From Cannabis sativa (taxonomy: Eukaryota; Streptophyta; Magnoliopsida; Rosales; Cannabaceae): a DNA stretch of 64,000 nucleotides. The stretch covers positions 5,696,812 to 5,760,811 of the forward strand of contig NC_083604.1 of the NCBI RefSeq assembly GCF_029168945.1, written 5' to 3'. The notes beneath the pieces are model-generated. The model ran no database searches. It had not been told where the DNA came from and was given only the letters and a program-made list of their open reading frames with translations. The translations under genes were made by a program, and so were the position numbers. Below, piece by piece: positions 21,563 to 30,861 of this stretch. Numbering within the stretch: the stretch's first letter is position 1; each line of letters opens with the position of its first letter.

Positions 21563-22546
21563 ATGCATGATTCAATAGTAATCCCAGCTTGTTTTTCATC
21601 TGGTGAGAGGCCACAGGCTGATGATCCAGCTGCTGTGATAAGGTCAGGCCAGAGTGTCTTCATGTCAGTGTACAGAACAAAGATAGCTGGTCAGTGTCGT
21701 TTGATTACTATCACTTGGTGTAAAAATTTGCTTCTGAGAGGCCTTTCTGTTTCAATCCAGGGAGTACAAGACGAAGAAGATGAACAATACCAATGCAAGG
21801 TTGAGCTGAAGCCATGGTACTTTTGGAGAAAAAATGGTGACAAACAGTTTGTTCTTGATGGGACAATTGTTAATGTGGCTTGGGACTTGAAAGCTGCAAA
21901 GTTCAATGGCGAAACCGAGCCTCAATCAGATTACTATGTGGCCATTGTTTGTGAAGAAGAAGTGGTTTTACTAGTTGGTGATATGAAGAAAGATGCCTTT
22001 AGAAAAACTGGTTGTCGTCCTTCTTTGATAGATCCCATCTTGGTGTCTAGAAAAGAGCATTTGTTTGGGAAGAGGAAGTTTTCGACTAGAGTTAAGTTTC
22101 ATGAGAAGGCAAACTCTCATGAAATCTTGATTGAGTGTAACAACAGCATCATACCAAGTTATGATAGCACAACAGGGATGATTAGTACAGGGTCAGATCC
22201 TGAGTTGGAAGTCCAAGTAGATGGGAAGCAAGTTCTTCATGTCAAACATCTTCAATGGAAGTTCAGAGGTAATGAGTCAGTTTTTGTTAGTAAAACTAAG
22301 GTTGAAGTTTATTGGGATGTTCATGATTGGCTATTTAGCTCTGGTACTAGACATGGTATGTTTATATTTAGTCCCATATCATCATCATCATCAACATCAT
22401 CATTAGTAGCATCGTCATCATCTTCTTCTTCATCAAATTCGAGCATCGATCATCATCATCATCATGATCAATCAGGAGAGTGTGATGACTACGTTGGTGG
22501 GTCATCTAGATTTTCTTTGTTTGTCTATGCTTGGAAAGTGGAATAA
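21563..22546 (+). CDS. DUF868 family protein
   Basis: Single-exon gene of 327 aa with a clear ATG. The text matches the plant-specific DUF868 family: RSGQSVFMSVYRTKIAGQCR near residues 27-46, then TWCKNLLLRGLSVSI, KPWYFWRKNG and WDLKAAKF, then SDYYVAIVCEEEVVLLVGD. The C-terminal part has the usual VDGKQVLHVKHLQWKFRGNE and FSLFVYAWKVE ending. Near the C terminus an S-rich run is followed by HHHHHD, both from trinucleotide repeats (TCA and CAT units at 22375-22470). The family has no established biochemical function. There is no signal peptide or membrane segment. Length and ends fit the family, so the gene looks intact. Confidence 0.92.
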   Translation: MHDSIVIPACFSSGERPQADDPAAVIRSGQSVFMSVYRTKIAGQCRLITITWCKNLLLRGLSVSIQGVQDEEDEQYQCKVELKPWYFWRKNGDKQFVLDGTIVNVAWDLKAAKFNGETEPQSDYYVAIVCEEEVVLLVGDMKKDAFRKTGCRPSLIDPILVSRKEHLFGKRKFSTRVKFHEKANSHEILIECNNSIIPSYDSTTGMISTGSDPELEVQVDGKQVLHVKHLQWKFRGNESVFVSKTKVEVYWDVHDWLFSSGTRHGMFIFSPISSSSSTSSLVASSSSSSSSNSSIDHHHHHDQSGECDDYVGGSSRFSLFVYAWKVE

Positions 22547-22549
22547 TGT

Positions 22550-24060
22550 TGGTAAGTTCATGCAATAAGATTATCTTTGACCAAAAATTTTCCAACTTCA
22601 CCATGGAAATGAAGAGAAGTAAGTGAATATATGATCATGTCAAGAAAATTAAAAAGAGGGACCATGGAAGAAAGATGATGAGGAAGGAAGGAGATGGACC
22701 TACTCAGAGGGACATAAGAGTATTATATGCTTTACAATTATATAATATGGACATGATTGGACTATAGCCAGATAGGATCACATTACTACATAACAAATGA
22801 TCCTTCTGTACCCATTTCCATAATTGCTCTATCATGTTTGTGGTTGTTGTGGATAATGTCATTTGACATTACTTATCTACTCTTCTTTCTATATGTTATT
22901 ATGACCCTTAGTTTGACTTTGGGTGTTTGTATTTCAAGTTTGAATATGCCATTTGTATATGTAAAGATGTTTCTTTTCTTCTTCTATGTATGCATAGCTC
23001 AAGAGCTAGTGATAATAAACTCTTTATTATTGCTGTTATTATGTTTGTTCTATTCTAATGCTTAGTGCTAAGCACTCCAATGAAGAGTGAAAATGTTGTA
23101 TTGCTATATTTTAGGACACTTAAGAAAAATATTATTTTAATAGTGTTTTAAAAAGTGTGGCAAATTTAATACAAAATATAGCATTATATCAAATTTAGTT
23201 CACAATAAAATTTTAAATGATGATCAATAATAATTAATTGATTTTATTTATTTTACATCTTGTATATTAAAGCACACTTATAAATAGTAAGTTAAATATA
23301 AAGTAAATTATTTTTTTTTTATTAAATTTAGCACAAATTTTATATCATAAGATCTAAAGTTACTTATTGAATGCACTTTAAGATTGTGATGGACTCCTAG
23401 TGATATTTCAAAGCATTGGGATCTTCCATATTGTTTTGTATAGTATTTTATATGCTATGATAAGATCAAGCTTCAAGTCATCTCTTGAAAGAAGTTAAGG
23501 TCCTTTTTTTTTCTCTCTCTTTTTCTTTTTTCAATGTGACTTAAATATTAACTTGGCCTTGCTATTTGGGTAGCAAAGATGAGAATTTGGAATTTGTGCT
23601 TGAACATGTTATAGACCCTTTTAAGTGCTCTTTGGGATTGTAAATTGTAATCCACCTTTATTATTCCAACTGATGAGAATAACCATAAATAAAAGAATAT
23701 ATGTTTCAAAGGGGCAAATCTAAGCACATTAAATTCATTCATTACTTGATAGTTGTTATGTTTTTATGTCTAATAATCCTTAGTGGATTGCCATTTGTGA
23801 CATTAGTTGGAAAGATAGAAAAGGCATTAGAGAACTTGAATGGCCCATCACAACATGCCTGTAACATCCTTGTAACCTAAAGTTGGGCAAGAATAGAATA
23901 CTTTTACATTTTGGGCCTAGTGGTGGGCCATCCTTCTAAAAAATAGTATACATCTTTTGCCAAAATAAAGCCCATTAATACTTTTCATAGAAGCAATATA
24001 GTACAAATCCCACAAAAATGTTAGTTCACTTGTCACCTTTAGGAAGATAGAAAAGGGTTT
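22550..24060. other. Intergenic DNA, no gene seen
   Basis: The 3' flank of the DUF868 gene and then AT-rich spacer before the convergent GDSL gene A. Short ORFs here have no recognisable domain. I saw no clear transposon ends. Confidence 0.5.
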
Positions 24061-24091
24061 TTGAGAAAATAAAATAACATTGGAGGGGCAC

Positions 24092-27000
24092 TCATTGATG
24101 GCAAGACATTTCCAATGGAATTAGTGGGTCAGAATATGAACCATTTACAATGTGGTTGAATATCAACTTGTTAGCAGCCTCAGTGAAATGGGTCCCATCC
24201 CAAATGATCTTGACCGTTGGATCATCACATGATTTTGCAGTCACAATCTCTTTACCTTTGATAATTTTCTTGCTCCCACACTTGTTGAACCTATTATAAT
24301 TATACTTTCCACCATGACCACAACAAGCCACAAGTGGGTTCTCAAATCCTTCAAATACCATAAAATGAAAATTAAGATAAATCCATAATGAAAAGAAATG
24401 AAGAAAAAAAAAGTTGGTTATTTGTGAAAAAGAGCTTTACCAAATTTCTTTGCTTGACTTATGAGGGTGTACTTAACTGAGTAGACATCCACATAGGTTA
24501 TGGCAGCCAATGGGAGATCTTTCCTAAGTTGGGCCACAGTTGATTTTAGTTTACTATTGAAAAATTGGGCCACATCATTGAATGGAGTAGCACAACCATA
24601 TTTATCGATTTGGGCTGTCGTGACAAAGAACCGGTCCAAAATATAAGGTAGACAGCCCACTGGGCCTGTGTTGTGTATCCAAAATGATCTTCCACCTAGA
24701 CCATAAACACCCTACAAATACCATAATTTATATTAAAAAGAATCAAAATACGTTTTAAAGATTTTTTGTTTTTCTAAATGTGATTTTGTGAACATATATC
24801 AAATATAGGGTGATTCTACTCCCTTAAAATGGATGTATTGATGCACCCTCTACTTATTTCGGCCTCTAGAAAAAATTTTTAGTCTAATTTTTTTCATATT
24901 CATATACGTTATAGCTATTTGAGATATCCTACAAAATTTTAAGAAATTCGGAATAATTTACAATATAGAAAATAATGTTCAAACAGTCTATTTTACACGC
25001 GTATAAAATAAAATAGTCACGCGTGCAACACACTACTTGAACACAATTTTTCGGCGTGTTAAACTTTTCCGAATTTCTTAAAATTTTGTAGGATGTCTTA
25101 AATAAGTATAATTTACATGACTATGAGAAAAAATTTGACTAAAAAATTATTTCGGATACTAAAACAGATAGAGATGTATCGGTATATCTCTTTTAAGAGG
25201 GTGCATTATAGAATTTCCCTCAAATATATACACTGTAAATACTATATTCAGAGTAAATACTATTTTCAAATTTGTATTTTTATGAAAGTTACCGATCAAT
25301 TTTGTAAAATAAGAAATTAAATTATATATTTTTAAAATAGTACAAAATAATATCATATGACTTTAATTTTTAATATATCATTTTAACACAACAAAGTGTA
25401 ACTAACTTGATCATAGCAGTTCAAGATTAAATTATTATTATGTTATATTTTGACAAGAAATTAAACTGAAGATAATATTTTTGTACTAATTTAAACCACT
25501 CCCATCCCATTTACAATTTAGATTCTTAGAAGGTCCAAATGGTAATATTAATAAAACACAATGTTAAAAATAAAAAGATTTTATTTACACCCCAAAATTT
25601 TCTAAAGGCACCCCATTTTAATAATTTTAATTTAATATAAAATTTATATCTTTAGTTATACTAAATTTTTTCAACTTTTTCCTTCCAATTTATAAACTTA
25701 AAAATATACCTATCAAATAAAATTAAATTATATTTTAAATATTATGACAAAAAAATTAAAATAAAAATTTTTATGAAATTTTCTTAATAAAAAATAATAA
25801 AAATATATATATGAGTTAAAAAAAATTATGAAAATAAAATCAAAATAAGTATTAACATTAACATAAAATAATGTGAAATTTTTTTTTAAAAAAAAAATCA
25901 AGATTAATTTTTAAAAATTATTTAAATTTATATTTATTTTTAATAATAGAGTGTATTTATAATTTGGTGGGGTGCAAATAAAAGTTCCTAAAAATATTAT
26001 TTAGCATATATTTAAAGGAAAAAAAAAAAAAGAAGAGGGAGAGATGACATATGGTTTGATGTGGCTGACCTTTACAACTTTAGAAAATTGGTTAAGCACA
26101 TCAGGAACATAAGCCTTAACTTGTTCAGTGGTGAGATTGAGTTTGTAACCAGCAGTGAGATCATTTTGGCCAATGTCAAAAGTGTATAGACCCTTAGAAA
26201 AGTCATCTTCCTTGGGTAACAATTTCTCCAATTGATGTCCTACACCAAAACAAACAACCACTTTCATTAATTTATGCCCAATTTCATTTAAAACAAAATC
26301 CAAACACAAAAACAAATGATCACCTTTCTTCCGAAGACTTAAGGTTCTGCTTCGAAAATCTGAGAATTGAACAAATTGGACATCCAAGGAAATTGGACTA
26401 TACCCACTTTGTGAAATGGTTGTGTTTTGAGGTCTAATGGTTGATCCAGCTGTGGCAAAATTGGCTCCATGGCTAAAGCTTGAACCCAATGAGTCCAAAT
26501 AAGCACTCAGATGAGGTAATCCCAACTTCTCAGCTTCTCAAAACAAATTCCAAATAAAATTATATTATTTCAACCAATTTTATTTTAATATGTAAAATAA
26601 TTGAGTCACGAGTTTTTCTGCACCATGTTTAAATACATTTATGTTGTTATTATCTAAATTCAATTTTGAATGCAGTAACACAAACAAAATTCAAATGTTA
26701 TTATTATTATTATGTGTGAAAAAAAAATGTAGTCACATGCACACATTTCAAATTTTGGACAGAGACCCTTTAAAGATTTGAGTTTGAATTTTATATATAG
26801 TGAGGCCAAAAATGTATTTATTAGAATTTTAAAATATGATGAAAGGATATTGATCTTGAGATCTATGCTTATGATATCTCAGAGGCAGACACACAAAACA
26901 GTCCAAATCCAATAATGCCATATTTTTGTTTTCTTCTATAAAGTTATTTTTCTTAATAAAAAGCAAAGCAAAGAATTTGTAACAAGAAAGAGGAGAAAAG

Positions 27001-27288
27001 ATTGAGAATTGATGAAATACCAATGAAATCAATGACAAGACGACCATCAGAAAATCGCCCAGAAGGGGTGTGAAAATAGGTCTCTCCATTGGGAAAAGGG
27101 GCTTGTCCAAATGCAGCTGAGAGACCACCTGTGTCTGAATTTGAGTCTCCAAAGTTGAATATGGCCGGAAAATGGCACCACCTATCATCAGTTTTTGCCT
27201 CAACACTTTGAGCCAAAGCCACCCATATTAGCACCAACACTACCCTAAAAACAACACTTAATCTTGAGAAGGAGCATTGAGATTCCAT
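24092..27288 (-). CDS. GDSL esterase/lipase, tandem copy A
   Basis: Predicted exons on the minus strand, in transcript order: 27288-27021, 26533-26324, 26239-26070, 24711-24441 and 24348-24092. Intron phases are 1, 1, 0, 1 and the product is 391 aa. A hydrophobic N-terminal signal peptide (residues about 8-30) predicts secretion. Block I reads FNFGDSNSDTGG with the catalytic Ser, block III YTFDIGQNDLTAG, and the catalytic Asp-His is in WDGTHFTEAANK. This is the plant GDSL subfamily that includes ENOD8-like and alpha-fucosidase-like (FXG1-type) proteins, which act as extracellular acyl-hydrolases. Intron 3 is long because of a Mutator-like MITE. The frame is intact across all exons. The substrate cannot be told from sequence. 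Confidence 0.9.
24808..25219. mobile_element. Mutator-like MITE in GDSL-A intron 3
   Basis: The ends GGGTGATTCTA and TAGAATTTCCC are inverted. Long inner arms pair, for example AAATTTTAAGAAATTCGGAA with TTCCGAATTTCTTAAAATTT. TCAAATATA flanks it exactly on both sides (24799-24807 and 25220-25228), a perfect 9-bp duplication. The perfect TSD suggests a recent insertion. Confidence 0.88.
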
Positions 27289-27729
27289 TTGTATGTGAAC
27301 AGAGTGTAGTAATAATACAGAGAAAGAAGGCTGGCTTATATTATGTCACAACCTAATATAATGAAGAAAATAAAAAATCCCCACTAGATATCATATTGAT
27401 TTTAAAGGACTGTTTTGGATTTGATATTTTTTTTTTTCTATAAAACCTTCCTTCTCTATTAGGAGGTTTTGGTTGATAAATTTAACTTCTTTTGGATTAT
27501 AAAAGGACTTTTTAGTATTGGTTGGTCCACCTTTACTATAGGACTTTTATGGCACTACTATTTGTTGTTGTCTTAACTTAATTAATTTACATAGACCCGT
27601 ATATCAAGCAATGGAATGCTCTTGGTTTATAGGCAAAATAAACTAAAATAATACAAAAATGGGGATAATTCAGGACTTAAAATATTTTATTACCAAGACA
27701 AAAAAGATACTAAGTTTCATGTGAATAAA

Positions 27730-29251
27730 TCAAATATTTCTATGGCAAGCCATGTTCAATGGAATAGGTGGGTCTGAAAATGCCCCATTAACAATTTGAT
27801 CATAAACCCATTTATTAGCTGCCTCAGTGAAATGTATTCCATCCCAATTCACCCAAACAGATGGATCTTCACATGATTTTCCCAACAAAATTTCTTTTCC
27901 TTTCACTATAATCTTTCCCCATCCACACCCTATGTTCTTGTCATAGTTAAATTTTCCTCCATGACCACAACATGCTACCAATGGTTGCTTAAATCCTGCA
28001 TATTAACACATATTCACATTATACCATATCATATCAGTCATTTGAGTTTTATTTGTCAACAAAGTAAGTGAGTAATTCATTTTATGTACCATATTTTTTT
28101 GGCTCACTAATGATGGAGTACTTGGCTGAGTAAACATCAACATAAGTAATTGCAGCCAATGGTAAATCTTTTCTCAATTGAATCACAACTTCCTTTAATG
28201 CTTGGTTGAAAAACTTAGCTACTTCATTATAAGGAGAAGCACATCCAGCTTTATCAATTTCTGAAACTTTGTATGGTAAACGTTCTAAAACATATGGTAA
28301 ACAACCAAAAGGACCAGTGTTGTGTATCCAAAAGTATCTCCCTCCTTGACCATATATATTCTACAAAATCAACCCAAATGATATTAAAACACTAATTATT
28401 ATACTTAAATTGAAAAAGGGTCATCTTCATTTACCTCAACAATCTTCTTGAACTGGTCTAACACATCAGGTACATAAGCCTTAACTTCACTACTAGTCAT
28501 GTTCAAAAAGTAACCTGCTGTTAAATCATTCTGACCAATATCAATGGTGTAAAGGGCATCAGAGAAAACCTCTGCCTTCGGCAAAAGCTTTTTGAAAACT
28601 TCATCTGTAAGTACACAACAAACATTATTCTTCTATATGTATAAAAAATAGCAGAATCGACCTAGTAAAACAAAAATTAAAAATTGGACCTTTGGCTCGA
28701 AAAGTTTGAGATCTAGTGTGAAAATCATAATACTCATTGTATTGAACATCCAAAGAGATGGGACTATAACCAGTCTGACGAAATGTTGTGTTCTGGGGTC
28801 TGACTGTTGACCCTGCTGTCGCAAAGTTGACCCCATGACTGAAGTTACTTCCGATTGAATCAAGGTATGCACTCAGATATGGCAATCCAAAGCTCTCAGC
28901 TGAGATTGGGATAGAGAAAAATATCATCTTTTAGTTCTTAGTACATTTAATTTTTACATATGGAATGGTATAGCATACATACATATATATATATATACCT
29001 ATGAAATCAATGACAAGGCGGCCATCACAGTAACGTCCGGCAGGTCTGTGGAAAAAGGTCTCGCCGTGAGGAAGAGGGACTTGTCCATAAACGGCAGATA
29101 AGCCGCCGGTGTCTGAATTGGAATCGCCGAAGTTAAATATGGCTGGGAACTTACATGGACTAGTTGTGGTTGTTGTTGTTGTTGGCAAGCATGGTGGCAA
29201 TAACAAACTCAAGCTCAGTGTCAATGCTGCAAAAATTACAGTCAATTCCAT
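27730..29251 (-). CDS. GDSL esterase/lipase, tandem copy B
   Basis: Predicted exons in transcript order: 29251-28999, 28899-28690, 28604-28435, 28360-28090 and 27995-27730. Phases are 1, 1, 0, 1 and the product is 389 aa. The N terminus is a leucine-rich signal peptide followed by a T-rich stretch. Block I is FNFGDSNSDTGGLSAVYGQ, block III has the usual Ile-Gly-Gln-Asn-Asp text, and the catalytic Asp-His motif is WDGIHFTEAANKW. Exons 2, 3 and 4 are the same lengths as in copies A and C (210, 170 and 271 bp). Its introns are short and free of transposons. Start ATG at 29251 gives the signal peptide. The product is probably a secreted esterase, substrate unknown. Confidence 0.9.
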
Positions 29252-29526
29252 TGGACAAGTTAATGAGAGAGAAAGAAGGAAAAACGACAGAGATGAGTGG
29301 CTGAGTTTAAGTCCAAGTCCAAGTCCAAATATGTGTGTTTTGTTGTGTGGGGCCTTTTGTAGACTTGTAGTTATGGATGTGAATGAATTATGATATCCTA
29401 TGCGATTTTGTGAGAATTCCTGAAACTTTAATCAGTCTGCTGTTATAAGTTTAGGTGCCGTACTTTTTTAATTTTTTAATCACAAAAGTAAAATTTTTAT
29501 TTTTAAAAATCTTAATTTTTTTTTTC

Positions 29527-29969
29527 CCTAAATGCATATTTAATAATATTGACCAATTGGACTCCATGATCCGACCATCAGACTCAACCCCCTCTCTCTT
29601 CCTCTCTCTCAAACCGAAAAAAAAACCCAGGGGTCTGATGGTCGGACCATGGGGTTCGATCGGACCCCATGGTCCGACCATCGAACCCCTGGGTTTTTTT
29701 TTTGTTCAGTTTGAGAGAGAGGAAGAGAGAGAGGGGCTGGGTCCGAGAGAGGGGGCTGGGTCGTGCGTGGTTCAGACGGTGGTCGTGCGTGGTCGGGGTG
29801 GTGGGTGGTCGTCGGTGGCCGGGCGTGGTGGTCGGGCGCTGAAGCCGTGGTCAGCGAGAGGGAGAGAGAGGGTCGGGATGGACGTTGAGTTTTTGATTTT
29901 TTCAAATGGGAGGGGTATTTGTGGGATATTAGGAATGTGGTCAATATTATTAAGTACGCATTTAGGGAA
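29527..29969. mobile_element. Nested foldback element with GC-rich core
   Basis: The ends CCCTAAATGCATATTTAATA and TTATTAAGTACGCATTTAGGG are inverted over about 30 bp including ATATTGACCA/TGGTCAATAT. Inside lie a strong hairpin (29587-29736) and a GGTCGTGCGTGG-type repeated stretch (29760-29850). Overlapping ORFs on both strands reflect the low-complexity G/C and CT sequence and are not genes. Confidence 0.65.
29587..29736. repeat. Near-perfect inverted repeat, arms about 70 bp
   Basis: The left arm runs CCCCTCTCTC...AAACCG...CCCAGGGGT...GGTCGGACCATGGGG. The right arm is its inverse (CCCCATGGTCCGACC...ACCCCTGGG...CAGTTTGAGAGAGAGG). The centre is GTTCGATCGGA. By eye the arms differ at only a handful of positions. 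A transcript would fold into a long stable hairpin. Confidence 0.85.
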
Positions 29970-30539
29970 AAAAATTTAAGGTTTTTTAAGTATAGAAAAT
30001 CAAATTTCCCAAAACAAAAATGTGAATGGTAACTACTTTTGTTCTTTAATTTTAAAAATAGAAAATAAAAATATATTCTGTAAAGTTTATTTTCATTTTT
30101 TTTATTTTATTTAAGTCGGGTCTAGGTCCGATGCCGGGTTCAACACCTGGGTCGTGGAGAGATTTGGGTCTGGTCTGGTTGGAGTCTAATATATTGATTA
30201 AGAAAAAAAATTGTTTTAAAAAATATTGAATGTGATTTTTTTTTTATTATTTATTTTTAAAATTTCGATTCTCAATTAAAAAATTAAAAAGTCATAATAA
30301 TTTTATAGAATATATTTTTGAAAATATTTTTATTTTTTCAATTTTAAAAACAGAAAACTGATTAAAAAAATACTCTAAATTTAATTATATATAATTAACA
30401 ATGAATTTGTCAAATTGATAAAAAAAAATTGATTAAATTTGAATTTAAGATACTATGCACATTTTCAAAATACAAGGTATCATACCAAACAAGTATATTC
30501 TTTTATTAAATTAACTATTACAATTAGGGGTAATATCAG

Positions 30540-30860
30540 CTAGGCCAACTAGAGCTGTAAATACAGATTGGATTTTTTAACACGATACGAAATCAACACG
30601 ATCCGATACAAAAAAATATAAATTTGGGTACGACACGACACGATACTACAAATTGGCATGACACGGTATAAAAGAAATAAGCTTGAGCACGACACAACAC
30701 TTACACAAGCCCAAATATATGACACATGAGCATAAATATACTAACACAAAAGCTTAACACGTTAAAAATTCTTAAAATAATAATAACAATAATAATATTA
30801 CCCGCAAAAATATAAAAATAATTGGTAAAAAACTTCACATAATATTAATAAAAATAATCG
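30540..30860. mobile_element. Part of a hAT-type MITE (ACACGACACGA repeats)
   Basis: The text GAGCTGTAAATACAGATTGG, then repeated CACGACACGAC and GACACGGTATAAAAG motifs, is typical of hAT-derived MITEs with GGCTGTAAAT-type ends. The right end is not seen. The LINE begins at its edge, so the LINE may have inserted into it. Confidence 0.4.
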
Positions 30861-30861
30861 G

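Larger units (their letters stand above)
29453..30372. mobile_element. Copy of the GGCGCCGTTTGGTAACAC-type MITE family with nested insert
   Basis: The left end GGTGCCGTACTTTTTTAATT and the interior at 30110-30240 (TTTAAGTCGGGTCTAGGTCC, then GATTAAGAAAAAAAATTG) match the element at 17400-17887. Its right end is diverged. A separate foldback element (29527-29969) interrupts it. Confidence 0.55.

Noticed and set aside
22221..22406. 61-aa ORF ending in an HHHHQHHH tract
   Set aside because: Frame-shifted shadow of the DUF868 coding region across its TCA/CAT repeats.
29455..29979. Overlapping ORFs of 174 aa (+) and 111 aa (-) as possible genes
   Set aside because: They cross the ends of two transposable elements, a hairpin and CT/GGTCGTG repeats. 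Their composition is that of simple sequence.
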